The position numbers were made by a program, and so were the translations under genes. Shown here in pieces: positions 1 through 7,386 of a stretch of DNA of 12,417 bases. The notes beneath the pieces were generated by a model. The model made no database searches. It worked only from the letters and a program-made list of their open reading frames with translations, and was not told the origin of the DNA. Each line of letters opens with the position of its first letter. Positions within the stretch are counted from its first letter, which is position 1. Source of the DNA: Acidobacteriota bacterium (GTDB lineage: Bacteria; Acidobacteriota; Thermoanaerobaculia; UBA5066); assembly GCA_016789625.1 (NCBI GenBank), contig JAEUQS010000601.1, forward strand, positions 1 to 12,417, read 5' to 3'.

Positions 1-2216
1 CCGCGGAACACGTAGTCGCCCGCGGGAAGCCGGGAATACCGAAACACCGGAGAGGCTCCCGCGAGAGAGGCCGTGGCATCCAGTCCGACGATCTGCGCGC
101 GATAGGTCAGCGGCCCGCCGGAGAAGGAGAGGAGGGCCAGCTCGAGAGAGACCGACTCGTCGTGGCGCAGGGTGAGGGCGTCGCTCACCGGCACGGGACG
201 GTCGTTCCGGAGGATCGACTGGATGACGAGCGGCGCCGGCGGACGGGTTTCCCGCCCCTCGAGCTCCGGATCGAGGATCGCGACGCCGCCGCTCGTCGAG
301 ATCCACACGCGCCCGGCGGCATCCACGAGACCGCCCCAGTTCGCGATGGTGCTCGGGATGCCGTCGGCCGTGGTGAACACCCTCGCGCCGCCGCCTCCCG
401 AGAGCCGCACGATGCCGCGGTGCGTGCCGAGGTACACGTTGCCGCGGCCGTCGGGGAGGATCACCTGCGTCGCGGCGTTCTCGACCCCGGCGGGAAGGCC
501 CGGCACCTTCTCGAACCTTAGGGCGCCGCCCGCGAGCGGGAGCCGCGCGACGCCGCCGCGGGTTCCCGCCCAGAGCTCCTCGCCCGAGGCTCCCGGCACG
601 AGGGCGAGAACGAGAACCTCGTCGTTGGGGAGGCCGTCTTCGCGCGTGAGGACTTTCACGACCGTGCGGTCGCGGATCACCGCGAGTCCCGACCGTGTGG
701 CCGCCCAGAGCGTGCCGTCTTTCGTGCGGGCGAGGTTGAGCACCTCGTTGCGGGGCAGGCCCTGCACCTCGGCCAGGGTCTTCCCGGTCTCGGGATCGAC
801 GAGGACGATCTTCCCCAGGTCGGTACCGACCCAGAGCCCTTCCGGGGTCGCGAGAAGCGCGAAGACGCGGTCGGTCACGAACCCGTGAGCGGTGTCGAGG
901 AGGAGCGTCGGCGCGCCCTCACGAAAGCGCACGAAGCCGTTCGTGAGGGTCGCGACCCAGGCATCGGGCCGCTCCGGGTTTCCCGTGAGCGCGAGGAAGC
1001 CGATCTCCGAGGCGGGGAGGCCGTTCGACTTGTCCAGAACCGTGACGACACCCTTCCGGTAGATCCCGAGGCCCCGATTCGTGGCGATGTAGACGCTCGG
1101 GCCCTCGGCGCGCGGCACGACCCTGAGGTCCGACACATTGTCCGAGGGCAGACCCGACCAGGTGTCGAGCGTGCTGAACGGCGTTTCGGCGAGCCGCACG
1201 AGACCGTACGCCCGCACGGCAACCCAGACCGTGCCGTCGCCGAGCCCCGTGGCCAGACCGAACACCTCGCTCGCCTTCGGATCGAGGCCCACGGCCCGCG
1301 CGGTGTCGCCGTCGATGCGGGCCAGCCCTCCGCCTCGGGTCCCCACCCAGACGATGGACCGCTCCCCCCGCCTCGTCGCCGCGAGCGAGGTGACGAGGTT
1401 CGACGAGAGCCCGCGCGCGACGTCGAAGCGGTCGACGCGCGAGCCCGTCCAGCGGAACACGCCCGTTCCGTATGACCCGAGGAACAGCGACGTCGCGCCG
1501 TTCTCCTCCGTCGCGACGAGAGAGTTGAAGGAGGGCTTCACGTTCTCGCCCGTGAGAGGGACGGGCACGCGCACGAAGCGGTCGTTCTCGAGCGCGAAGA
1601 GGCCTTCGTCCGAGGCAGCGAGGAGCGTCCGGGTTTCGTTTCCCGGGCGCGGCGCGACGAGGAGCTTCCAGACGCGCCACGCCGGAGACCCTTCGGAAGG
1701 CACCGGCACGAAGCGCTCCCCGTCGAGCCGGTAGACGCCACCCGCGTGAAGGCCCGCATAGACGGTGAGCGAGCCGCCCGGACCGGGCGCTTCCGTCACG
1801 GTGTTGACGCGGCCGGTCGCGAGGCCCTGGGCCGCGCCGAAGACCTGAGCGGACCCACTCTTCATGCGCACGAGCCCGCCGTTCTGCCGGGCGAACCAGA
1901 GGCTTCCGTCGCGCGCCGCGAGGAGGTCGCGCACGTAGTTCGAGCTCGTGGCGTCGGGCATGTCGATCGTGACGAAGCGGCGGCCGTCGTATCGGGCGGC
2001 GCCGTTCTGCGTCCCGATCCAGAGGTAGCCCTGCGCGTCCCGCGCCACGGCGTACACGGTGTCGTGCGGAAGGCCGTCGGCCGTCGAGAAGCGCCGGGCC
2101 GGCGGGTGTCCCGGCGTCACGGCATCGCCGAGCACGCTCGATGGGCCCGCGCACACCGCCAACACGAGCGCGGCCAGCACGCAATTGGCGAAGGTCAGCC
2201 GCGGGCCGGCACGCAC
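1..2216 (-). CDS. Exported two-component-regulator-type beta-propeller sensor protein (3' end beyond window)
   Basis: About 738 residues are visible and the gene runs off the left edge. The sequence shows a putative signal peptide (hydrophobic VLAALVLAV, residues 13-21). It is followed by many Reg_prop-type repeats of the form 'GLP.. .V.. ..D..G.LWIGT..GL.R' (first LWIG at 65-68; similar blades recur to about residue 650) and, from about 676, the start of a Y_Y_Y-like beta-sandwich (GGPLTYR, then FRYSRLPAGDYVFR). In this family the propeller sits in the periplasm, and the Y_Y_Y domain is followed by a membrane helix and a histidine-kinase, GGDEF or LytTR/HTH output. Which output is present cannot be seen here. 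I chose the GTG at 2214-2216 because it opens the signal peptide and has GGTGAG (2226-2231) nine bases upstream; a GTG at 2244-2246 is the alternative. It is probably last in the operon that begins with the phosphohexomutase, 63 bases after the ankyrin gene. The ligand is unknown. Confidence 0.88.
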   Translation of the reverse strand, partial: MRAGPRLTFANCVLAALVLAVCAGPSSVLGDAVTPGHPPARRFSTADGLPHDTVYAVARDAQGYLWIGTQNGAARYDGRRFVTIDMPDATSSNYVRDLLAARDGSLWFARQNGGLVRMKSGSAQVFGAAQGLATGRVNTVTEAPGPGGSLTVYAGLHAGGVYRLDGERFVPVPSEGSPAWRVWKLLVAPRPGNETRTLLAASDEGLFALENDRFVRVPVPLTGENVKPSFNSLVATEENGATSLFLGSYGTGVFRWTGSRVDRFDVARGLSSNLVTSLAATRRGERSIVWVGTRGGGLARIDGDTARAVGLDPKASEVFGLATGLGDGTVWVAVRAYGLVRLAETPFSTLDTWSGLPSDNVSDLRVVPRAEGPSVYIATNRGLGIYRKGVVTVLDKSNGLPASEIGFLALTGNPERPDAWVATLTNGFVRFREGAPTLLLDTAHGFVTDRVFALLATPEGLWVGTDLGKIVLVDPETGKTLAEVQGLPRNEVLNLARTKDGTLWAATRSGLAVIRDRTVVKVLTREDGLPNDEVLVLALVPGASGEELWAGTRGGVARLPLAGGALRFEKVPGLPAGVENAATQVILPDGRGNVYLGTHRGIVRLSGGGGARVFTTADGIPSTIANWGGLVDAAGRVWISTSGGVAILDPELEGRETRPPAPLVIQSILRNDRPVPVSDALTLRHDESVSLELALLSFSGGPLTYRAQIVGLDATASLAGASPVFRYSRLPAGDYVFR

Positions 2217-2279
2217 CGCGGCATTCTCACCGAAAGAGGGAGGCACGCACGGGCCGGCCGCCTTCAGGGCCCGGGCCGC
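2217..2279 (-). other. Short intergenic spacer between ankyrin gene and propeller gene
   Basis: This is the only gap in the four-gene minus-strand cluster. It holds GC-rich palindromic pieces (GGCCCGGGCC at its upstream end, GGCCGGCC) that could fold, but no T-run follows, so I do not call a terminator. A GGTGAG ribosome-binding site for the propeller gene lies at its downstream end (2226-2231). Read-through transcription from the ankyrin gene is the simplest reading. Confidence 0.5.
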
Positions 2280-3023
2280 TCAGCCTTTCGGAAGACTCTC
2301 GGGCAGGAAGTCTCCCAGGAACTTCCGTTCCATCCCGTAGCCCCAGCCCGCGCCGTGATCGCTCGTGATCTGCGTGCGCGAGCCTTCGCCGATGGAGTAC
2401 GGCGGGAAGGCGAGGAGCGAGAGGATCGCGCCGGGACGCAGGTGCTCGCTGGCCCATGTGAGCGGCGAGTCGCCCCGGGCGTCGCGCGCTTCACGGTCTG
2501 CGCCGTTTTCGAGGAGGTACTCGATCGTGGCGGCGTCGGCGTAGGCGGCCGCGCGGTGGAGCGGCGTCTCGCCCTTCGTCCGCACGTCCCTCATGAAGGC
2601 GCCCGATTCCCGGCCCGGGATCGTCCTCGCGTTCACGTCGGCGCCGTGCGCGACGAGGAGCTTCACGACGTACAGGAAGTACGGCCGGCCGGCTTTCGAG
2701 AGGGCGCCGTGGAGCGGGGTCTCGCCGGTTTCCCGCTGCGCGGCCCGCACGTTCGCCCCGTGCGCGATCAGGAAGTCGCAGACCTTCCAGTGGCCGAAGA
2801 ACGCCGCGTTGCCGAGCTCCTCGTCGAGGTCGATGCTGCCGAGGTCGCCTCCCGCTTCGAGCACCGCCTTCAGCGCCGTGACGTCGTTGTAGTAGACGAA
2901 CCACTGCATCGGCTTGATCTGTCCTTCGCGCAGGAGGTCCCGCCAGTCCGGAAGCCGCAGGAGCTCGAACACGAGGTCCGTGCGTCCGCGTGCGACGTTA
3001 TCGAGGAGTTCGGCTGTGCTCAC
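2280..3023 (-). CDS. Ankyrin-repeat protein
   Basis: 247 residues with no signal peptide or membrane helix, so probably cytoplasmic. About four to five ankyrin-type helix pairs can be read: near residues 43-62 (degenerate), 70-98 (GHWKVCDFLIAHGANV), 99-133 (GETPLHGAL, then VVKLLVAHGADVNAR), 149-183 (GETPLHRAAAY, then IEYLLENGADREAR) and 184-205 (GDSPLTWA). The last 40 residues form a Gly/Phe-rich tail without repeat character. Ankyrin repeats bind other proteins and the partner is unknown. The start is GTG at 3021-3023: its GTGA overlaps the TGA of the upstream membrane-protein gene, and GGAAGGGAG lies six bases before it. A much longer open frame continues upstream, but its translation there is Arg/Ala-rich and antisense-like, so it is excluded. 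Tight coupling suggests it is co-produced with the membrane protein. Confidence 0.9.
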   Translation of the reverse strand: MSTAELLDNVARGRTDLVFELLRLPDWRDLLREGQIKPMQWFVYYNDVTALKAVLEAGGDLGSIDLDEELGNAAFFGHWKVCDFLIAHGANVRAAQRETGETPLHGALSKAGRPYFLYVVKLLVAHGADVNARTIPGRESGAFMRDVRTKGETPLHRAAAYADAATIEYLLENGADREARDARGDSPLTWASEHLRPGAILSLLAFPPYSIGEGSRTQITSDHGAGWGYGMERKFLGDFLPESLPKG

Positions 3024-3619
3024 GTGTTGCTCCCTTCCACTTCCCGCTTCCCGAAGTGCGACCGATGCTGTGCGATGGCCCCCGCCGCCGTGAGGAGGAG
3101 CCAGACCGCGAACCAGACGACGGGGCCGTGCGTCAGATGCTCCCAGGCGTCGGCGGGCCTGGCGGAGAGCTTCTGGAGATGCCCCGAAACCACGGACACG
3201 ACCATGAACGCGCCGTACGCCGCGGTCAGGAGCGTGAGCGTGACCCGCTCTAGGAAGCGCGCGAGGAGCGCGCCCAGGAGCGCGGCCGCCGCCAGGATCA
3301 GGAAGCGCGTGCCGGGATCGGCGGGCAGGTTGGGCGCGCTCAGGACGAGCGCCGTGAGGCCCACCATGCCGAGGAGCATCACGCCCAGCCGCCAGGCGCC
3401 CCACACGAGCGCGGCCGCGAGGAGGCCGGCGGCGACGACACCGACGGGCCGAAGCCACTCGGGATCGGCAGGCAGCAGCTCGACTCTCAGGAGCGCGACG
3501 TGCGCGCCGATGAGGAAGGCCGTCAGCACGAGGCCGAACTTGAACGCGCGGTAGCCGCGAAAGCACACGAAGAGCCCCGCGAGCGCGACGATCCAGGGGG
3601 TCGCTTCGGCCGAGGTCAC
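3020..3619 (-). CDS. Polytopic membrane protein, DUF4203/TMEM198-like
   Basis: 199 residues, mostly hydrophobic, with about six to seven predicted membrane segments (near residues 8-20, 25-46, 57-76, 78-95, 105-121, 125-145 and 166-184). The short N-terminal hydrophobic stretch followed by FRGYRAFKFGLVLTAFLIGA resembles the start of DUF4203/TMEM198-type proteins. That family assignment is from memory of the pattern and is moderate at best. Function is unknown. The start is GTG at 3617-3619, which overlaps the TGA of the phosphohexomutase gene in a GTGA; GAGAGGA lies just upstream as a ribosome-binding site. Its own stop overlaps the GTG of the ankyrin gene in the same way, so the three genes look translationally coupled. 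It ends in a charged cytoplasmic-looking tail (HRSHFGKREVEGSNT). Confidence 0.85.
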   Translation of the reverse strand: MTSAEATPWIVALAGLFVCFRGYRAFKFGLVLTAFLIGAHVALLRVELLPADPEWLRPVGVVAAGLLAAALVWGAWRLGVMLLGMVGLTALVLSAPNLPADPGTRFLILAAAALLGALLARFLERVTLTLLTAAYGAFMVVSVVSGHLQKLSARPADAWEHLTHGPVVWFAVWLLLTAAGAIAQHRSHFGKREVEGSNT

Positions 3620-5340
3620 GCGTCCTCTCGAGGTGTGTTGGCCTCCGCGAGCGCGGCGAACGCGTCGACGAGGCTCGCGAGCCGCTCCTCGCCGCGCGCA
3701 CGGGCCGTGCCCAGATCCTCCCCCTCCGGGAGGCTCACCCGCAGCTCGAAGTAGTACTTGATCTTGGGCTCCGTGCCCGAGGGGCGGAGCGTGACGCGCG
3801 ACCCGCCCTCGAGCTCGTACGCGATCGCGTTCGTCGCGGGCTCGGCGCGCGCGTAGTCCCGGGCGCTCACCACCGAGAGGCCGCCGATCTCCGTGGGCGG
3901 CGCCGCGCGAAACGCTTCGAGAATGCCCGCCATTCGCGCGGGTCCGCTGCGGCCGGTGAACGTGACGCTCTTCTGGGCCGAGAGAAAGAGGCCGTGCGCG
4001 CGCTGGATCTCCTCGAGCCGGTCCCACACGGTGAGCCCGTGGCTCCGGCACCAGCCCGCGAGATCGGCGAAGACGAGCGCGGAGGAGAGCCCGTCCTTGT
4101 CGCGCACGACGTCCCCCGGGCAATAGCCGAGGGCTTCCTCGTATCCGAAGACGAACGTCGCGTCCTCGGTCTCCTCGAGCGCGACGGCGCGGTTCATGAT
4201 CCATTTGAAGCCGGTCAGCGTCTCCTCGAAGCGGGCGCCGAGGTCCCGCGCGATCACGCCCAGCTGTGCCGAGGACACGATCGTCGCGAGGAGGAGCGGG
4301 TTCCTCGGCCGCGGCACCACCTCGGTGAGCCGGTAGTGGCCGAGCAGCACGCCGATCTCATTTCCCGTGAACGCCTTCATGCGGCCCTTCGCATCGCGGG
4401 CCACGACGGCGAGGCGGTCGGCGTCGGGATCGTTCGCGAGGATCAGGTCGGCCTTCGTCTCCTCCGCGAGCGCCAGCGCGAGGTCCAGCGCGCCGGGCTC
4501 CTCGGGGTTCGGAAAGCGCACGGTGGGGAACGCGCCGTCGGGCTGCTGCTGCGCGGCCACGGGATGCACGTTCGAGAACCCCGCGCGCGAGAGGAGCTCG
4601 AGAAGCCACACCCCGCCGACGCCGTGGAGCGCCGTCGTCACGATCGTGAGGTCGCGGCCCTGGCCCGCGTGGAGCTGGAGGCCGGTGACGCGCTCGAGGT
4701 AGCGCTCGGCCACACCGGGCACGACGTCGAGCCACAGGCCCCGTTCCCGGGCCGCGGCCTCTTCGAGAAACGGGATCTCGTTGGCCGGGCCCGCGGCGTC
4801 GATCTCGCGCGAGATGCCCGCGTCCACGGGCGGCACGATCTGCGCGCCGTTCGTCCAGTACACCTTGTAGCCGTTGTACTCGGGCGGATTGTGGCTGGCG
4901 GTGACGACGACGCCGGCCGCGGCGTGAAGCTCCCGCACCGCGAACGCGCCGAGCGGCGTCGGCGCGAGGTCTTCGAAAACGTGCGCGGGAATGCCGTGCC
5001 CGGCGAGGACGGAGGCGGCGTCCTTCGCGAAGATCGCGCTGCCGCGGCGTCCGTCGCGGGCCACCACGACGCCCTCTTCGCGAGCCCGGGGGTGCACGGC
5101 CAGAAGGTAGCGCGCGAGGCCCGCGGTGGCCTTGCGCACCATCGCGCGGTTCATGCGGTTGGGACCCGCGCCGAGAACGCCGCGGAGCCCCGCCGTGCCG
5201 AACTCGAGGCGGGCGCCGAAGCGGTCGAGGAGCGCGGTCTCGTCCTTCGCCTCGAGGAGCGCCGCGACCTCGCGGGCGGTCTCGGGATCGGGGTCTTCCC
5301 GCAGCCAGGCTTCGGCGCGGGCGTAGAGATCGTCGGTCAT
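3616..5340 (-). CDS. Phospho-sugar mutase (phosphoglucomutase/phosphomannomutase, PgcA/PGM2-like)
   Basis: 574 residues, a full-length alpha-D-phosphohexomutase. It should interconvert hexose 1- and 6-phosphates in the cytoplasm, feeding glycogen, cell-wall and exopolysaccharide precursors. All four family signatures are visible: GTAGLRG (48-54), the catalytic phosphoserine loop TASHNPPEYNGYK with Ser149, the metal-binding loop NDPDADR (303-309), and the sugar/phosphate-binding elements GYEEALGY (399-406) and RPSGTEPKIKYY (519-530). The length and the NPPEYNGYKVYW and GFKWI details fit the PgcA/PGM2 branch (about 570-600 residues) better than the shorter AlgC or GlmM branches. Substrate preference (glucose or mannose) cannot be read from sequence, so no symbol is given. 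The start ATG is at 5338-5340, with only a weak ribosome-binding site upstream. It appears to head the operon with the membrane and ankyrin proteins, and is divergent from proline iminopeptidase. Confidence 0.96.
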   Translation of the reverse strand: MTDDLYARAEAWLREDPDPETAREVAALLEAKDETALLDRFGARLEFGTAGLRGVLGAGPNRMNRAMVRKATAGLARYLLAVHPRAREEGVVVARDGRRGSAIFAKDAASVLAGHGIPAHVFEDLAPTPLGAFAVRELHAAAGVVVTASHNPPEYNGYKVYWTNGAQIVPPVDAGISREIDAAGPANEIPFLEEAAARERGLWLDVVPGVAERYLERVTGLQLHAGQGRDLTIVTTALHGVGGVWLLELLSRAGFSNVHPVAAQQQPDGAFPTVRFPNPEEPGALDLALALAEETKADLILANDPDADRLAVVARDAKGRMKAFTGNEIGVLLGHYRLTEVVPRPRNPLLLATIVSSAQLGVIARDLGARFEETLTGFKWIMNRAVALEETEDATFVFGYEEALGYCPGDVVRDKDGLSSALVFADLAGWCRSHGLTVWDRLEEIQRAHGLFLSAQKSVTFTGRSGPARMAGILEAFRAAPPTEIGGLSVVSARDYARAEPATNAIAYELEGGSRVTLRPSGTEPKIKYYFELRVSLPEGEDLGTARARGEERLASLVDAFAALAEANTPREDA

Positions 5341-5394
5341 GTGCGGATCTTGCTACAGGCCGCGGGCAGAGCCGATCCTGCTAACGTTCGCCCC
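5341..5394. promoter_or_regulatory. Divergent promoter region between phosphohexomutase and proline iminopeptidase
   Basis: 54 bases must hold the promoters of both divergent genes. On the plus strand, TAACGT (5382-5387) ends seven bases before the pip ATG, with no Shine-Dalgarno sequence between, as expected of a leaderless transcript. No convincing -35 box is seen. A ten-base direct repeat with one mismatch, GATCTTGCTA (5346-5355) and GATCCTGCTA (5374-5383), is spaced 28 bases apart. It could be a regulator site or chance. Confidence 0.4.
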
Positions 5395-6348
5395 ATGAGC
5401 GAGCTGCGCACGTTGTACGCGGAGATCGAGCCGTTCGACACGGGCTTCCTGAAGGTCTCCGAGCTCCACACCCTCTACTACGAGCAGTCGGGCAACCCGA
5501 ACGGGAAGAAGATCGTCTTCTTCCACGGCGGCCCCGGCGGCGGGCTGGACGAGAAATACCGCAGGTACTTCGATCCCGAGAAATGGCACGTGGTGCTGTT
5601 CGATCAGCGCGGCTGCGGGAAGAGCACGCCGCACGCCGAGCTGCGCGAGAACACGACGTGGCATCTCGTGGCCGACACCGAGCTCCTGCGCGAGAAGCTG
5701 GGCATCGACACGTGGTACGTCTTCGGCGGAAGCTGGGGCTCGACGCTCGCGCTCGCGTACGCCGAGACGCATCCCGAGCGCTGCCTCGGGCTCGTGCTGC
5801 GCGGCATCTTCACGCTCCGGCGCAAGGAGCTCCACTGGTTCTACCAGGAGGGCGCGAACGCGCTGTTCCCCGACGCGTGGGAGAAGTACCTCGAGCCGAT
5901 TCCCGCCGTCGAGCGGTTCGACCTGATGAGCGCGTACCACAGGAGGCTCACGAGCGAGGACCGCGAGGTGCGCATGAACGCCGCGCGCGCCTGGAGCGTG
6001 TGGGAGGGCTCGACCTCGAAGCTCCACTTCGATCCGGCATTCGCCGACCGTTACGGCGCCGACGAGTTCGCGGAGGCCTTCGCCCGCATCGAGTGCCACT
6101 ACTTCGTGAACGGCGCGTGGCTGCGCTCTGACGATCAGCTCCTCGAGGACGTCTCGAAGATCGCGCACCTGCCCGTCACCATCGTGCAGGGCCGCTACGA
6201 CGTCGTCTGCCCGGCCATGAGCGCGTGGGATCTCCACAAGAGGTGGCCCGGCTCCAAGCTCGTGATCGTGCCCGACGCCGGGCACAGCATGACCGAGCCC
6301 GGCATTCTCTCGGCGCTCGTGCAGGCGACCGACGACATGGGGGCTTGA
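5395..6348 (+). CDS. pip: Proline iminopeptidase (alpha/beta hydrolase, peptidase family S33)
   Basis: 317 residues, the normal length for the enzyme, which removes N-terminal proline from peptides in the cytoplasm. The alpha/beta-hydrolase landmarks are all present: oxyanion loop HGGPGGG (44-50), DQRGCGKS (70-77), nucleophile elbow GGSWGS with Ser113, Asp269 in QGRYDVVCP, and His297 in PDAGHS. The cap region contains the WxxWE stretch (AWSVWEGS, about 199-206) and the EC.YF.NG motif (233-240) typical of this family. There is no signal peptide. The ATG at 5395 is the first in the frame where the family begins (MSELRTLYAEIEPFDTGFL); sequence upstream in the same frame is shadow of the antisense mutase gene. 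No ribosome-binding site is evident. It is transcribed alone and is convergent, seven bases apart, with the next gene. Confidence 0.96.
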   Translation: MSELRTLYAEIEPFDTGFLKVSELHTLYYEQSGNPNGKKIVFFHGGPGGGLDEKYRRYFDPEKWHVVLFDQRGCGKSTPHAELRENTTWHLVADTELLREKLGIDTWYVFGGSWGSTLALAYAETHPERCLGLVLRGIFTLRRKELHWFYQEGANALFPDAWEKYLEPIPAVERFDLMSAYHRRLTSEDREVRMNAARAWSVWEGSTSKLHFDPAFADRYGADEFAEAFARIECHYFVNGAWLRSDDQLLEDVSKIAHLPVTIVQGRYDVVCPAMSAWDLHKRWPGSKLVIVPDAGHSMTEPGILSALVQATDDMGA

Positions 6349-6355
6349 GCGCCGG

Positions 6356-6793
6356 CTACTCTTCGGTGGTCTTCACGAGCCGCAGGTGATTTCCCGTGCG
6401 GGGGCGCGACGCTCCGTCCCCGCCGCGCGACATGCGCACGGGCGAAGGCGACGCCGCCGCAGGCGCCGCGGGCACGCCCGCCCGCCGCAGGATCTTGCGG
6501 CCGCCGGTGGGCTCTCCGAACTGGTTCGTGCCGGTCTCGTCCTTGATGGCCGCGACCACTTGACCTTTCAGGTCGCTCCAGAAGAGCTCGCCCTTGCGCG
6601 GCGGGCGGACCTCACCGGTCCACTCGTAGCCCGGGGGCGGCGGCCCGAGCTCTTCCTCGGGCGGACCCACGCGCATGCTGATGGCGAAGGGACCTTCGGG
6701 CTGGAGGAGGCCGATGACGAGAAGCTCCTGGCCCTTGCGATAGACGGCGGCGTCGACTTTCGCGAAGCCTTCGGGGATCTCGGGTTCGTCCAT
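6356..6793 (-). CDS. Uncharacterised 145-residue soluble protein
   Basis: I do not recognise this family. The 145-residue product has no signal peptide or membrane helix. Residues 1-100 look like a compact mixed alpha/beta fold (IPEGFAKVDAAVYRKGQELL, then GPPPPGYEWTGEVRPPRKGE and FWSDLKGQVVAAIKDETG). The last 40 residues are Ala/Pro/Ser/Arg-rich and probably disordered. It reads as a real gene: the protein is of normal composition, while the other frames across this stretch are Arg/Ser-rich. The start ATG is at 6791-6793; no ribosome-binding site lies upstream, but TAAACT ends ten bases before it, suggesting a leaderless message. It is convergent with proline iminopeptidase and divergent from the DUF4337 gene across a 50-base spacer, so the two divergent genes may share control. 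Confidence 0.75.
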   Translation of the reverse strand: MDEPEIPEGFAKVDAAVYRKGQELLVIGLLQPEGPFAISMRVGPPEEELGPPPPGYEWTGEVRPPRKGELFWSDLKGQVVAAIKDETGTNQFGEPTGGRKILRRAGVPAAPAAASPSPVRMSRGGDGASRPRTGNHLRLVKTTEE

Positions 6794-6843
6794 GGACGAG
6801 GCGAGTTTATCTCTAGAATCGCCCGGTTTCCGAGGAGGACGAG
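6794..6843. promoter_or_regulatory. Divergent promoter region for the 145-residue protein and the DUF4337 gene
   Basis: On the plus strand TAGAAT (6814-6819) is a good -10 match, followed by GAGGAGGACGAG ending just before the ATG at 6844, a strong ribosome-binding site. On the minus strand TAAACT (6804-6809) lies ten bases before the other ATG without a ribosome-binding site. The two candidate -10 hexamers are only four bases apart on opposite strands, so polymerases firing in the two directions would compete. No -35 consensus is seen for either. Confidence 0.4.
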
Positions 6844-7371
6844 ATGGCGGAAGCGGTCGAGATTCCCGAAGCGAAGGACCCGTTCGAGCGGCAGGTGGCG
6901 CTCACGATCGCCGTCCTGGCCGTGGTGCTCTCCGTGGTCTCGACCGTGGGCGACAACGCCAAGGGGGAGGCGCTCCTCGCGGCCACGAAGGCCTCCAACC
7001 AATGGGCGTACTACCAGGCCAAGAGCATCAAGGAGCACTCCTACGATCTCGCGGGAGAGCTCCTCGGGGCCGTCGGCTCCTCCCTCGATCCGGCGGCCCG
7101 GGAAGCCCTTGCGAAGAAATACGGCGACGAGGTCGCCCGCTACGAACGCGAGAAGAACGAGATCCGGGCGAAGGCCGAGGAGCAGGAGAAGGAGATCGTG
7201 AGGAACGGCCTCGTGAACGATCGCTGCGACCTGGCCGGGGTTCTCCTCCAGGTCGCCATCGTGGTCGGGTCCATCGCGATCCTCGTGCGCTGGAAGGCCC
7301 TCTGGGGAGCGAGCGCCGTCCTGGGTGTGGCCGGCGTCGTCACGTTCGCGACGGTCTTCCTCATGAAGTGA
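6844..7371 (+). CDS. DUF4337 family membrane protein
   Basis: 175 residues matching the DUF4337 layout: a charged N-terminus with DPFERQVALTIAVLAVVLS leading into membrane segment 1 (about 18-35), a long middle region with the family-like stretch KASNQWAYYQAKSIKEHSYD (49-68), a charged helical segment likely to form a coiled coil (about 95-120, EREKNEIRAKAEEQEKEI), then two closely spaced membrane segments (about 131-149 and 153-173). The middle part probably lies on one side of the membrane. The molecular function of the family is unknown. The ATG at 6844 has GAGGAGG six bases upstream. It is convergent with the beta-lactamase-fold gene, with 15 bases between stops. A six-base inverted repeat (GTGAGG 7368-7373, CCTCAC 7390-7395) spans the junction but lacks a T-tract. 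Confidence 0.88.
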   Translation: MAEAVEIPEAKDPFERQVALTIAVLAVVLSVVSTVGDNAKGEALLAATKASNQWAYYQAKSIKEHSYDLAGELLGAVGSSLDPAAREALAKKYGDEVARYEREKNEIRAKAEEQEKEIVRNGLVNDRCDLAGVLLQVAIVVGSIAILVRWKALWGASAVLGVAGVVTFATVFLMK

Positions 7372-7386
7372 GGAAGAGGGGCGCGG

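Noticed and set aside
919..2184. 421-residue minus-strand frame overlapping the propeller gene
   Set aside because: Arg-rich composition with no domain. The neighbouring minus-strand frame gives a continuous propeller with repeated LWIG-type motifs.
1746..3554. 602-residue plus-strand frame across the ankyrin and membrane-protein genes
   Set aside because: Low-complexity Arg/Ala/Glu translation opposite two well-formed genes. It is a shadow produced by high GC content.
3994..5394. Long plus-strand upstream extension of the proline iminopeptidase frame
   Set aside because: It is antisense to the phosphohexomutase, which carries all catalytic motifs. Iminopeptidase homology starts at the ATG at 5395.
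5353..6285. 310-residue minus-strand frame opposite proline iminopeptidase
   Set aside because: Although it has a moderate composition, it is exactly antisense to an intact enzyme gene and has no recognisable motif or ribosome-binding site.
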